From positions 62,001 through 126,000 of the forward strand of contig WNNJ02000657.1 of NCBI GenBank assembly GCA_012934845.2: a DNA stretch of 64,000 nt. Direction: 5' to 3'. Source of the DNA: Pomphorhynchus laevis (lineage: Eukaryota > Acanthocephala > Palaeacanthocephala > Echinorhynchida > Pomphorhynchidae). A program made the translations under genes and the position numbers. The notes under the pieces were generated by a model that saw nothing but the letters and a program-made list of their open reading frames with translations, did not search any database and was not told where the DNA came from. Of this stretch, positions 46,285 to 58,229 are shown piece after piece; position 1 is the stretch's first letter; each line of letters begins with the position of its first letter.

Positions 46285-47230
46285 CTACATTTTACGAGGT
46301 ATTCCTTGTGGTCTCAGTCTTGAAAGTTCAATCTGGAAAACTTTACAAGGAAGACGCCCTCTAACCATCCTCAAAACGTGACCTAGCCTTCTCAGCCGAC
46401 TTCGTTTAACATGAATAAACAGCGACTTTACTTCAATATTATCGCATTTGAACGAGCTTCGAACTTTATCTCTAAGACTGAAGACGTACAAACTAATTAA
46501 CCTCATTTCGGTTGATTGTACTCGAGATCTAGTTCTTTAGATAATGACTCAAAGTTCATGCACATTAGTAAGTATAGGTAAGAGGACTTAGCGATAAATT
46601 AAAAGCTTCGCCTAACGACTTTATTCTCTATTTACCACAATTGATCTGCGCAAAGAACCCATTTTTGCTTTAGCTGCACATATCGTCTCTCAATCTTCCT
46701 ATTATTCTCACCATCATTCGAGAACAAGACGATCAAGTACTTGAACTCTTTCACTTCAAGTAAGATCTTATCAACAATTCATATCCACGATGCTACTTTG
46801 TTGAAGTAGAGCGCATCGAAGCAGCTTTGGATTTGCTAAATCCTATACCGGCCTCTTGGCATTCCCCTAAATCGATCTAGCAAGCATTTTAAGTCATCAT
46901 TATTAGAGCCAACAAGGCAATATTTCTGACAAAGCGCCGTGTCATAATTTTATCAATGTAAACAAGGAACAAAAGTGGAGACAATTGACAGCCCTGACTG
47001 AGACAAACACCTACATAAAACTTATCATACTTTCTGGTCTAAATCATAAACACAACTCGTACTTAGTAATTCCCACAAACTATCTCTTGGTATCTTGTCA
47101 GTCGCCTTCTTTAAATTCACCAAAAAAACATGTGAACTGACTGATCGTGCTCCCCGTAGCATTTGAGAATAATTGAAATAGTGAAGAGCTGATCCTTAGT
47201 TTCTCGCAAGAATAAATGCAACATTCCTCC
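46285..47230 (-). mobile_element. LINE reverse transcriptase fragment of another clade
   Basis: The minus strand carries a QGCQLSPLLFLVYIDKIM motif (about 47010-46950), an RT motif B of the QGCxLSP type. The end has RLRRLGHVLRM and GRLPCKVFQIE (46506-46285), the C-terminal signature common in such LINEs. Between them the frame is broken repeatedly. This differs from both the RLE type and the GVPQGSPL type nearby. Confidence 0.55.
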
Positions 47231-47929
47231 TGCTGCAACTGTCCCTATACTATCGGTCGTATTCTTAGCTCAAGGATTCTGGCAAATAGCTCATAAGATA
47301 TGCTAAGAATAATAATGACTCTTTAATCTTGGATCTTCCATTAAGTTCAAGGATTGATCTTTAACAGTAGAAGGCACTTTATTCGTTTTAAATTCTCTGT
47401 AATTTACAAATTCATTGCAGGTTAGTTCAATTTTACCTAAAACCTAGGGTTGCTTTAGAGTCACTATTGATTAAGTCATATGACCATAAATGTTTAGAGG
47501 GCAACAGTAGAAGTTATGATATATGCTTACATTGATTTATGTTTTGCAGTTTTTATTTTATTTGAATTTTGTTTTTTTATGATGTTTGGTTTATTTTTTA
47601 TCTAATTTAAATTTCCTTGTTTGTAACTGATTTTATTGTCTCTGTATTTTCAATTGAATTATGTTTAATGGTTTAATTTGTATTATGTTTTCTAACATTA
47701 TTGTAATGCATTTCTTATGAATTACTAAATGTTTTTGATTTGTTGGTTTTTAGATATTTTTATATTTTTTGATTGTAATACATACTTGTTTCTGTTCAGT
47801 GTATTATGTTGTTCTTTGAACTAACCGTTGTATAGCCATTATTTCCTAAAATTGTATAAAAATAAATAATAAATAAATAAGGGTTTTATTAAAAAATACA
47901 ACCGATCAAAAAAACTAGATAACATAATT
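47231..47929. other. Non-coding stretch with (TAAA)n tract
   Basis: A T-rich stretch ends in ATTGTATAAAAATAAATAAT and a short TAAA repeat at 47856-47880, which could be the 3-prime end of a plus-strand retroposed sequence. No frame seen. Confidence 0.4.
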
Positions 47930-48517
47930 AACAAAATAGTAGGTACGACCAAATCTTTCAACGACTGCAATTTGCACTGGTCTTCTTATTCCCACTTTTA
48001 CGGCCTCAAATCCAGAGGGATCTGAGCCCCCAACCGATCCAACACGCCGCTTTCCAACTGAACCACCCGGGGTATTTTACCACCGAAGAATCCAATCAAC
48101 GCTGACTATGCTGAGTAAACGAGAGACTAGGAGCTTAAGAAACCTTAGCCTTTGCTCTGGGGGACGTCCTCTCGAAAAGAAGCCTAATCCCGAGATAGCC
48201 CAAGTGCCCCAAAGGCGCACCTGGGTTTTCCCTTTCAATAACAGATGTTTGGCCCGTTTCAGGGCCCACCTAGCTTTCTTCAAGATACGTTTAAGTCTAT
48301 CCAGGTCGGCTTTCGCCGACCAGTTCACCGTAACGGTGAACCCCAGGTATTTTACTCGACTTGTGAAGGTGGGGAGTGGTTTAGAGGCAAATATGGAGGA
48401 GAGCGCAGAGAGTGCTAGTCTCTTAAGTTTTTTCTTTGCTGCAGGGGTGCCATGAAAGACAATCGCCTGCGATTTGGCGGAGTTTAAAATAAGATTGGAT
48501 ATGGGTAACTGGTCTTT

Positions 48518-49411
48518 TCATCTTAAAAAGAAACGGCTGATGTCAGAGACTACGTCTTTACACCTGTGCCCAGTGAACAAGGATGTGGTGACATCAGCGT
48601 ACACCACTAGACGTTGTTCACGTTTAAATATTTTAAAGAGGTTAATGGAAGCAGCAAGATATAAGATGAGATAAAGTGGGGATCCTTGAGGTACACCCGT
48701 AAAAGGGTAGAACTGACGCGCATCAGGGTTGTCTTCATAGTATAATCGCTTGGTATACTGCAGGATCTCCACTCTGTTCACCATTATCGCAGGCACATCG
48801 AGGGACCTAAGAGAAAAGATCACAAAAGGAATGGAGATGCGGTCAAATGCAGCAGAAAAGTCGAGGAAAACAGCCACAACTAGACGATGACTATTATCCC
48901 GACAAAACTGCTCCACCTCACCAACTGCTGAAAGGACCGAGCAACCTTTAACGAACCCATGAAAACCTGTAGGGATCAAATTACGCCTAGTTAAATGGTC
49001 GAGGATTTTACGCGCAAGCGCTTTTTCGTAAATCGACACAAGGGCATTTTGAATCGAAATGGGACGCGAATCTTTAGGGCATGAGCATGATTTTTTCTTA
49101 GGAATAAAAACACGCTCTCTGATATTGATGCCTGCTACATCGGATGGGGATGCTAAAAGCATTGTGACGGCCACCTCTCTTCTCTGAGCAGCTGTAAAAA
49201 GCTGACAGACCCGAGAATAAAGTGAAGGAACGGATTTTGAGGTGCCCTTGAGTGGATCCCAGGAGTTAAGGATATCCGTAACAGATAGATCCCTACTCCT
49301 GAAGTTACACCAAGGCGGGATTGGTTGAGGTGATTGAGTGGCTTCATAGTTGTGTAGAGCTAGTGACTCCTCCAAAACTTTATCAAGGCCTACATTTCCT
49401 GTCCAACCCAA
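48518..49411 (-). pseudogene. Reverse transcriptase of LINE copy A
   Basis: A 297-codon open stretch with motif A FLDFSAAFDRI, motif B TGVPQGSPLYLILYL and motif C YADV. The second catalytic Asp of YADD is Val here, whereas copy B keeps YADD, so copy A would be catalytically dead even where open. The thumb continues in another frame at 48328-48077. Confidence 0.75.
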
Positions 49412-49534
49412 TGCTCGATTCTTCCAGCAAACAAACTTCTCCTTCTTGAAAATCTTCCAAAAGGAAGACTGAGAAGGATTAAGACGAGCAATACTCGTCT
49501 TATCCCTACTCAGCTGGAACCTATATCTAGTGCT

Positions 49535-50455
49535 TCAGCATTTATTCGAGAGAGCCTGTCTGGCGGAAACAGAGATATTAAAGATGTTAAGCAGTTTCGC
49601 TAGGACCTTGAGTTTCGTCGGAGTGGGATTGTATATACGACCTTTATAGGTAGTCGATAAAATTGCGGTAGCTTGCGAAAAGAGGTAGGTATTAAATTCG
49701 GTCAGACTATCATTTCCTATTATGGGAAAGAGATCGATAGCCGCTTGAAAGAAGGCCACTCTGATCGGATTAAAGTGAAACCTCCTTCGAAGCAATATAT
49801 CTTCCTCAATTCTCCAACGAATTAGGTCATGAGAGGTGGACAATTGCTGGCGTGACTGCTCCGTGCAGAGGGGTTTTAACAGCCACCTCGAGTGAAGCAG
49901 TAAAATGTCGAGGATAGAATTTGTTGATGTGCAATGAAAGGTAGGGGAAGAGGGTTTGTGAATAAGATAACAGTTTATAGCTCTGCTAATTGCTGCTTTG
50001 ATCCAACGACTAGTTATGCCGTTGAAATCTCCAAGTATCATGCCATAACCGCTGTCAATAATACTATCCAGAAGGTCACGGTTCTTGTGAATTTCCCCTG
50101 GACGGATGTAGACATTGGCTAGACTGAGGCGTTTACCGTTCTTACAGAGTTAAACTACTAAACAAGACATAGCCGTACATAAGTACTTTAATAAGAGGGA
50201 GGACCTTAAGGAGCACTTAACTAAGGTCAAGAGTCCTTGAGATGAAGAGGAATGAGGTGGGGTTATGTACGGAGTATAGTGGGAACATATATGCTTTTGA
50301 ATAAATCGAGTAATGTCCTGGGGAAGACGGATAGACCGCGTCTCCTGAAGGACTATAACATCTGCATCTCTACCAGATAAAAGTCTAAGGGCAGAAGCAC
50401 CTCCCGAATTCAACTGAAGGATATTCAGTGAAAAAGGCTCACGAGTAATCTGCAT
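49535..50455 (-). pseudogene. Endonuclease region of LINE copy A
   Basis: Two frames: 50455-50150 holds the N-terminus with the catalytic Glu (VIVLQETRS). 50041-49535 holds GDFNG and, further on, SILDILLL, the Asn/Asp active-site blocks of the exonuclease-endonuclease-phosphatase fold. At least one frameshift separates them. Confidence 0.7.
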
Positions 50456-51874
50456 TGTGATGGATTAGTTGGATTGGGGGATTGCTTACCTAGACAGAGC
50501 TCGGTGTAGGAAGGTTTCCCTTACTGGTACCAGCTCTATCCAGGGTAGGTACTTGCCCCTGGGCAGAATCTTCATTTCCTGTGATGGAGGCCTTTCCGGA
50601 CTTGGACTTGAGCAGTTTGACAACCTTCAATGGAGGCACGGTTGGGCCGAAGCCCCTTGTTTCTTTGATACTGGAATCGTTGATGGAGGGAACGTAGGAG
50701 TTGAATATTACAGAGCATAATTACTTGTGAGGAGCTGCTCCATTTGTCTCAACATAGATTGTTTTTGAGCGTCGAGAAGATGTATGAGGTCCTTGTCTGA
50801 CATTCTACCGCTGGTATTTGCATAGCTGCCAGGAGTGTATATTGTCAGTGAATTACAGAATTTTATCCGATAGGCCTTAAAGGCCTCACACCTCCTAGAC
50901 CAGGATGGATGCGGACCATTACAGTTTACACACCTCTGGGTAGAGGAACACTGACCCCCGATGTCTATACATTTTTTGAGGAGCAAAATCCACCAATCTT
51001 CTCTTCCTTGCACATTGAGGCCCAGTGCCCCCATCCATGACAGATATTGCAGTGGGGGCACGTAAAGTCATCGTTAGAGATGAGAAGAATTTTTTAATTA
51101 AAACCCATGAATGGGCTACATGATGTTTTAGACAATATCTCGGCAATGTCGGTGGGCGCCGAGACCAAACCAATACGAATAGATTGTCCATTCTTCCCCT
51201 TAACGGGGCGAAAATTGAAAGTATAATTGAAGAGTGTTAATGTCTGTTTGCTCCAGGTGTGGAGGAAGATTAATTATTTTTAATGAAGCCATGATGGGCT
51301 TAGTCGTTAGGCTACCAAACTTGGTAAGGTTTTGATCAAAGAATTCTTTGTATGCATTTGCCAACTCTGAGGTGGTAAATGAAATTTTGATCTCCGTTTC
51401 GTAATACCTAACCGAGTTAAACAGTATTGTTACGGAACTGTTCTGCAAAAGTACGCAAGAAAAAATTGTATAATTTGTGCCTTTCTATAGGTTCTGAGAG
51501 TTTTATAATTATGAGATTTCTCACTTGGGTATGGGGGAAGTACCCCCTTGCCATCATAATCATAGAATAGCAAATCACTCACCTTTGGTGTAGATACAGT
51601 CAGAATTTCCTTAGAATTACCTGAATTTTGATCCATCACGCTTGTAAGAATATATTGAAGGAAAAAATGTTTGAACGCTCCGAACAATCGTTTAACTTGT
51701 AAATTTGATGAAATATAAAACCTCTCTGTAACTGAAACAATTCTTGATGACGAACCTATAAGGTTCTTGATGACGAACCTATAAGTTTCTGTTTGAAAAT
51801 TTGAATGCATCATTTTGCTGAAAATTGAATTTTAATTTTTTAGTTGTTATTCATAAACAGCTTTTAATTTTCTA

Positions 51875-52055
51875 TGGAGAATTTGACAAGGTCAATTTAT
51901 TAATGAATCATATAAAGACGTGATTCTTTGTATAATATTTATTATGTTCATAATATTATACATTAAATAAAACTATTTTACTGGAATTTCTAGTCATAGC
52001 TCAATGATGATTGCTTTAGCGAGTTTTATGTAAAAGTTATTTTTATCCTATTTCC
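51875..52055 (+). repeat. Repeat tail of the Merlin-like family, copy 2
   Basis: Matches 38317-38500 in order (AATTTGACAAGGTCAATTTA, AATCATATAAAGACGTG, TTTAGCGAGTTTTATGTAAA). No transposase remains. 52056-52440 is AT-rich with nothing seen. Confidence 0.65.
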
Positions 52056-52440
52056 AAATTGTCATCACAATTAGAATTCGACTCTGTTAGGTGCGTTTCG
52101 TTTCTCGATAAAATAAATCAAGAGGATTTTGCAAAACAAAGTAGCAAATCAAAAATTTCTCGATTTATCTTAATAAAGAAATTAATTCTGAAAATATGAT
52201 TTTTAAAAAGGTACAGCCTCAGCGTTCAATAATATAGAATTATTAATTTCATCAACATTGAATAAATGAAAAAGAGGGCATAAATGATTAGTTCAAAATG
52301 TTAATAGTTGATCATTTTAATATTTAAAGTTATAGCAAATTAAAGGTCAAATAAATAATTAATATATATTGTATTTTTTATAATTGAGTAACTAATTATT
52401 ATCCACTGTTCTACAAACAAAATCAATATTTGATTTTTTT

Positions 52441-52571
52441 ATTTATAAGAATCGAAAAAATCAAAAACGAAAAAGATTATTCAATATCAATCATCACGAT
52501 GGTTATAGTTGCTATTGAAATATTGAATAATCGTTTTCGTGTTTGATTTTTCCTTGGTTCTAATGAAATAA
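52441..52571. repeat. Foldback hairpin element, family 2
   Basis: Arms of about 55 bp: GATTATTCAATAT on the left pairs with ATATTGAATAATC on the right, inside longer A/T-rich complements ending near GAATCGAAA / TTTCCTTGGTTC. Confidence 0.7.
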
Positions 52572-52663
52572 AAATTTATTAAATTAATATAAATTGATAA
52601 CTTAAATATCTTCAATAAATATTTTCAGCAATAAAAATTAATTAAAAATTTGTCGCTACTTAC

Positions 52664-52729
52664 AAATGAGATACTGTGCCAGAAATATATATTGAAGAAT
52701 CTGATTCAAAATAAGTAGTATAAAATTCC
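52664..52729 (-). CDS. 66-nt repeat exon on the opposite strand
   Basis: On the minus strand, acceptor TTACATTTTTAG and donor GTAAGTAGCG flank 66 nt. It reads EFYTTYFESDSSIYISGT then VSH, matching the consensus (F, T, F, S-S, I-S-G) in the same phase. It shows that exon units have also been copied in inverted orientation. It cannot be part of the same transcript as the plus-strand exons. Confidence 0.6.
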
Positions 52730-52854
52730 CTAAAAATGTAAAAAACTTCCTATAACTTTATAAAAATTTGAAAAATAAAATAGTTTATATAGTAACGTTT
52801 AAATTCTATTTATATTTATAAAATTATTTATATGTAAAACGTTATAATAAATAA

Positions 52855-53045
52855 AAAATAATTATATAATATTTAATATATTAAATAAAAATCAATTTTG
52901 ACGAATTGACCAATAAATAATAAACGATGTATTCGAATAAGGAATAGAAGTAATCAGGATAAACTGCTATGTTATCAGTTTGGTCATTATTACTCAAAAC
53001 AGCATAGAAGCGGGGGCAAATACATGCTAATAAATAACATTTACA
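52855..53045 (-). repeat. Penelope-associated 3-prime region, divergent copy
   Basis: Contains antisense AAACTGCTATGTTATCAG and GGGGGCAAATACATGCTAA as in the 21.3-kb copy, without any RT. Confidence 0.6.
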
Positions 53046-54079
53046 GACATATGTTTATGTACAGATATAAGACAATGCTAGTATTCTCTGTAATCATTTT
53101 AATATGCAAACACATCATGCTGGTTTTTAATCGAAAAGAAGACTGCAAATTTTGATAAGAGAATGATATTCATTATGACAAATGTACATACATTAGAATT
53201 GAGTCAAGTATTTTAATGATTATATCTGTTTCTGTAACAATGATATAAATACGGAATTTTAAGTTATCTAAATACGTTGGATAATTTAAATATGTTTATC
53301 GGCAATGTGATATCAACTTATTAAATTATTAAATTATTGACTTGAGCATTATAGATCATAAATTATTTATTATTTATATATTTTTTAAAAGTTTAATACA
53401 TTCGAATACAATGTATTCGAATAAAGAATAGAGGTAATAAATATGAATATGAATAGAGGTTATAAATGTGCCTACTTTTCTTAAATAGAAAAGTGGGCAT
53501 AAATTTACATTTGTAAATGTTAATTGTTTAATTACTTTAAATATAATACTCTAAATTACTGTAAATAATTTATATAGTTGTGTTTTTTATAATTAATATA
53601 TAATAAAAACATTATAAAAAATACTTTCTTGTGCCAAAAGCTATTACAAAAGATAGTGGTTTATTTATTTATTATTCAAATTAAAATATTAATTTAATTA
53701 TTGGTTAATATATAATTCTCACATATGTGTAATTTAATAGTTGAAATCAAAAAATAATAATATAATAAAATATTATTTTATTTAATTCTTTATAATTTAT
53801 AAAAATTAACAAAAATGCATTCAATCTTAGTTACTGTTTAAAATAATGATTTGCAAATAATAACTAATTTGGAAAGTAACCTATAATATAGTTATTTGAA
53901 TTTTAAATAACTTAGTTACAAAATATTTACTTTTTGCAATAATATAAAACTACAGTTTATTAATATTATTTCAAAGCTTTATATTCAAAGAATAAAACAA
54001 AATCATCTATTAATTGAAAGTATAACTTAACTTTCATATATAAGTTCTTTTTAATTATATAAAGCTCTATATTGTTTAG
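53046..54079. other. AT-rich stretch, no gene seen
   Basis: Only A+T-rich sequence with short local repeats (for example GAATAGAGGTWATAAATRTG near 53428 and 53450). Confidence 0.5.
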
Positions 54080-54142
54080 AGATTTTTATCATGCAAGCTT
54101 TAAATCAAGTAGTTCATTGAATGTTACTGCCATTAACAATAT
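54080..54142 (+). CDS. 63-nt repeat exon 11
   Basis: Acceptor ATATTGTTTAG, donor GTAAGTGAC. It is one codon shorter than the others but in the same phase. It reads DFYHASFKSSSSLNVTAINN, with sequon NVT. The SSSSLNV segment aligns with the NSSLV core. Confidence 0.6.
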
Positions 54143-54574
54143 GTAAGTGACTGAAAAATTTAAATTTAACTTTATTTATTTAAAAAATCATTCATTTGTA
54201 TAATTTTACAAGGTTATTTCTGTATCGGTACGATAATTTGTGTCCATTTGCTGATCTCACTATACTGAAATCAAATAATTTTTAATGAGATGAAAAGTAA
54301 TAAACGATAATGGATTAATCGAGTTGCAAGAAAGCTTGTAAAACTTGGCTAAAAGATTAAATTATTTGTCAGATCCTTTGTAGAATGTTTGAAAGTGTGA
54401 TTATTGGCATAAATTCTATTTTTGGAGTGAGTAGACTGTATATATTATTTGAATTTGTTTAGAATCTTCACAGTGCTATCATTTAAAAAGTTGTCTATAA
54501 TGATAGATAAAAGGAGATTCCTTTACTACAGAATAAAAGGATTAAATAGAATATTAAAATATTCTAAAAAACAA

Positions 54575-57500
54575 AAAGTCCGGCCAAAATCATAACGCAA
54601 TCAAAACAATGTCTTCATTTAAACTATCTGGGGGATCAGCGCCCTCCACCATTAATTCGCGCGCTGCCCTCTGTCTGAACCACTTAGGTTATCTTACACA
54701 CCTGAGAGTTCAGTCGAGTAGGACACTGGTAGGTGATCTCAAGATGAGAAGCTTGAGAAACCTTAGTCGTTGCTCTGATGGACGTGCTCTAGAACATAAG
54801 ACTAATACCGAGATTGCCCAGGCGCACTAAAGGCGCACCTGATAACTTCCTCTTAAAAACAGATGCTGGGCCCTTTTCATGGCTTATCTAACTCTTTTCA
54901 GGACACTTTTACATATATTAAAGTCTTATTTGACCGAGAATTTAACCGTAATGGTAAACCCCAGGTATCTTACTCGATGTGTAAAGACTGGGAGTGGCTG
55001 ATTATTCAAAATGAAAGATATAGATGATAGCGCTATTCTCTTTATTTTTTTCTTTGTCACCAGGTCGCCATTAACTACCACCACCTGCGATTTGGAGGAG
55101 TTTAGAAAACGATTGGATGGGTTTATTTGTTTTTTAATCTTAAAAAAGGCTGATCTCCGAGACAATATATTTGCACCTCGTTCAGAAAACAGGGATGTTG
55201 TATCATCAGCGTATACCACTAGATGTTGTTCGCGTTTGAAAGGTTTGAAAAGTATAATGGAAGCAGTGAGGTATAATATAGGATAAAGTGGGGAGCCTTG
55301 AGGTACACCTGTAATAGGGTAGAACTGACGTGCATTTTGGTTGTCTTCAAAGAAGAACAGCTTTGTATACAGCGAAATCTCCACACTGTTTACAATTTTC
55401 GCAGGCAGCCCGAGGAAATCGAGAGATGAGACGAAAAAATGAATGGACATACGTTCAAATGCAGCGGAAAAATCAAGAAAAGCCGCCACAGCAAGTGACT
55501 CTTATCTTTGCAAAACCGATGCACTTCATTAATTGTTAAATGAACCAATCGACTTTTCACAAATTCATGAAAACTGGGAAGGATTAAATCATGCCTACAT
55601 AGATGGCGCGTATTCTACGCGTAATCGCTTTTTCCTAGGTGGCGATGAGATAGTTTTGAATCGAAATGGGTCACAAATCTTTAGGACATGTAATCGATGC
55701 TTTCTTAACTAAAATACCCTTCGGCTTATGATTGTGCCGGCTGGATTGGACGGGGTGGCTATACTAATAGTGATGGGGACATCCTTTCTCTGACTGAATG
55801 TCAAAAGCTGACAGACCCGAGTGGAGAGTTGCGCCTCGTTTTTGGAGGTACCCGGAAGTGGCCCCTAGGAATTAAGGGTATTTGTAACAGATTAGTCCCT
55901 ACTTTCGTCTGGATTCGTTGGGGGGAGATTGAGTGGCTTCATAATTTTGTAGAGATAGTGACTCCACCAAATTTTTATCAAGGCCTAAGCTCCCGATGCA
56001 CTCTTTTTCCAACAGACAAACTTCTCCCTCTTGAATATCTTCTAAAAGGAAGACTGATAAGGTTTAAGACAAACAAGGCTCGTCCTATGCCTGCTCAGAT
56101 GGAATCTATATCTAGAACTGCAATATTCTTTCGAGAGGCCTGTCTGAAGGAAACGGAGAGATCGCGAAGGTGTAGCATTTTTGGTATGACCTTAAGTTTT
56201 TTTGGAGTGGGATTGAATACCACTCCGAAAATATTTTCGACCACCTTTATAGGTGGTCGAAAATATCACGGTAACTTGCGTAGCGAGGCAGGAATTAAAT
56301 CGTATAAGACTCGCATTTCCTACAACAGGGAAGAGTCGGATAGCTGCCTGGACCGACGGCAACTCTGATTGGATCAAAATGGAACCGCCTCTACAACAAT
56401 GTATCTTCCTCTAACCGCCAACGAAGTAGGTCGAGCAAGATGGACAACTTTTGTAGCGACTGCTCACTACAGCAGGGCTTTAACAACCCTTTCACATGTA
56501 ACAGAAGAATGCCGAGGAGAGAATTTGCTTTCTTGCAATGAAAGGTCAAGGACAGTGGTTTATAAATAAGATATTCTTTCCTGGTTCTGAGGAATGTTGA
56601 ATTAATCCAACGACCAGTTCAGTCGTTTAAGTCACCAAGAAACATGTCATAACCGCTACGTAATATACGATCCAAGTGTTCACTGTTTTGGGAATCTCTC
56701 CTAGCCGAATATAGATGTTGGCTATGCTAATACGTTTACCGTTCTGCCAGTGTTATCTCAAAACAAGATGTGGCAGGACAATAATAGTTCAGTAAGATAT
56801 ATGATCTAAAGTGGCTCTTAACTATGGTTTGAAAACCTTGAGATGAAGATGAGTGAAGTGGGGTTATATATGGAATAAAGTGGGTAGTTATGTGCTTTGG
56901 TACAAATCGAGTAATATCATAGGACCGGATAGAATAAGTCTTTTGAAGGACTATAATATCTGCATCTCGAACAGATAAAAGGCTAAGAACAGAAGCACCT
57001 TCTGAATTCCACTGAATAATGTTAAGTAAAAACGGTTTGGGATTACTTCCCGTGCAATTGGTATTACTAATAAGGACAGCAGAACCCATTAGTTGAGTTT
57101 AGAGAAAGAAAGGTTGACATTCCTACCTGTGATCCTAGCATTTGCTAGGATCATTATCATCATCTCCTTTAATTTCCAATTCTTGCCCTTCCTTGTCTTG
57201 CAACGAGGGTAAGCGCCCCTCTGGAACACGCCTCGTTTAGAGGAAGCTTGAATGGAATTTGTCGGAATTGAAAGGGGTATTAGCACTGCCTCTGTCAGCC
57301 TCCTGATCATGTTGCCATCGATTTCATGCTTTCAGAAATTATCATGCCGATTATCTTCGTGATTTCATCTATAGTTGGACCTACGCTTCCTGTAACATCG
57401 TTGAAACCATGATTGGTGACCTGCGTGGTAAGCGTCGACATCTTCGCTAAGTGTCTTTTGTCGTAGGATTTGAAGGCCGTGTTTTTGATGGACCACGCTG

Positions 57501-57640
57501 GATGTGATTAACCACCGTTCGAGCAACAAGGGGATGCTGAGCGAGTAGCTGAGTGATCTTCTTCCGAATAAAAGCAAACACTACAGCTTTTACTATTGTT
57601 GCAGCTGGATCCTAAATGTATCAATCAATAACACTGGTTA
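54575..57640 (-). mobile_element. I/Jockey-type LINE, copy B
   Basis: Same family as copy A and in the same orientation. ORF1 remains lie at 57577-57089. The endonuclease N-terminus (LNIIQWNSEGASVLSLL, DADIIVLQKTYS) is at 57089-56736, where the catalytic Glu of QET reads Lys. Scrambled endonuclease and linker frames follow to 55500. The RT at 55489-54926 (FLDFSAAFERM, TGVPQGSPLYPILYL, YADDTTSLF) is the best-kept part. It lacks the 5-prime part of ORF1. Confidence 0.75.
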
Positions 57641-57981
57641 AAATGAGAATACTTGAAATTGTCGCTGCTTATATGTTTGAATTATTTGTTGAACCCATAA
57701 TTAGGTTGCAGGCAGCTTTTGTTAGAGTCATCGCGTTTTTGTCAGTGTTCTGGGCGAAGGCAATTGATAGGAGGTGTCCCTCTCATCCTTAAGGAATCTG
57801 ACATTCGTTAAGTTTAACAGTTTCTTGAGTTCTTTAATATTAGAATCCACAAGGGGGCTTAACATGTTTGTGATCTTTACTATAGTCTGGCTAGGCTTAT
57901 AAATTATAGAGGCTGTGTCTTCTAAGTGCTTCGTTGATTACTTCATGTATTTTAAATCGTTGATACTAATCCATTATTGAT

Positions 57982-58153
57982 AAATAATTATTGGAGCTGG
58001 ATCAAAGGGAAAAAATATTTTTGATATTTCGCCAACTACTGTTAGCATCTTCAGAAAATTGACTTCAAAAAATTAATTTTCTGAAGATGCTAACAGTAGT
58101 TAGCGAAATATCAAAAATATTTTTTCCTTTTGATCCAGCTCTAATAATTATTT
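57982..58153. repeat. Foldback hairpin element, family 1, near-perfect copy
   Basis: Two 79-bp arms (57982-58060 and 58075-58153) are complementary with about three or four mismatches around a 14-nt loop. The arms begin AATAATTATTGGAGCTGGAT and close at TTCAGAAAATT / AATTTTCTGAA. It is the youngest-looking copy of the family. Confidence 0.9.
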
Positions 58154-58229
58154 ACTTCATGTATTCTTTGGCCATATCAGAGTTTACGAAAAAGATGCGG
58201 TTTATTCCTCATCATACCAAGAAAAAACC

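Larger units (their letters stand above)
44885..46290 (+). repeat. Segmental duplication, right copy
   Basis: Counterpart of 32405-33850. It carries exon 9 (identical to exon 5), a different exon 10 where exon 6 should be, and a damaged version of exon 7. Because the two copies are 12 kb apart with an intervening retrotransposon, the duplication is not a simple tandem event. Confidence 0.85.
47930..51830 (-). mobile_element. I/Jockey-type LINE, near full-length copy A
   Basis: Read right to left: ORF1 remains (51640-50710) with CCHC modules (CPHCNICHGWGHWASMC and RCVNCNGPHPSWSRRC), the nucleic-acid-binding Gag-like protein; an apurinic-type endonuclease (50455-49535) with LNILQLNSGG, VIVLQETRSI and ILGDFNGI; then the RT and thumb (49411-48060). 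The GC-rich non-coding 3-prime end reaches about 47930. Total about 3.9 kb. Several frameshifts separate the parts. It shares its structure with copy B at 54.6 kb. No RNase H domain is evident. Clade assignment is by motif style only. Confidence 0.75.
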
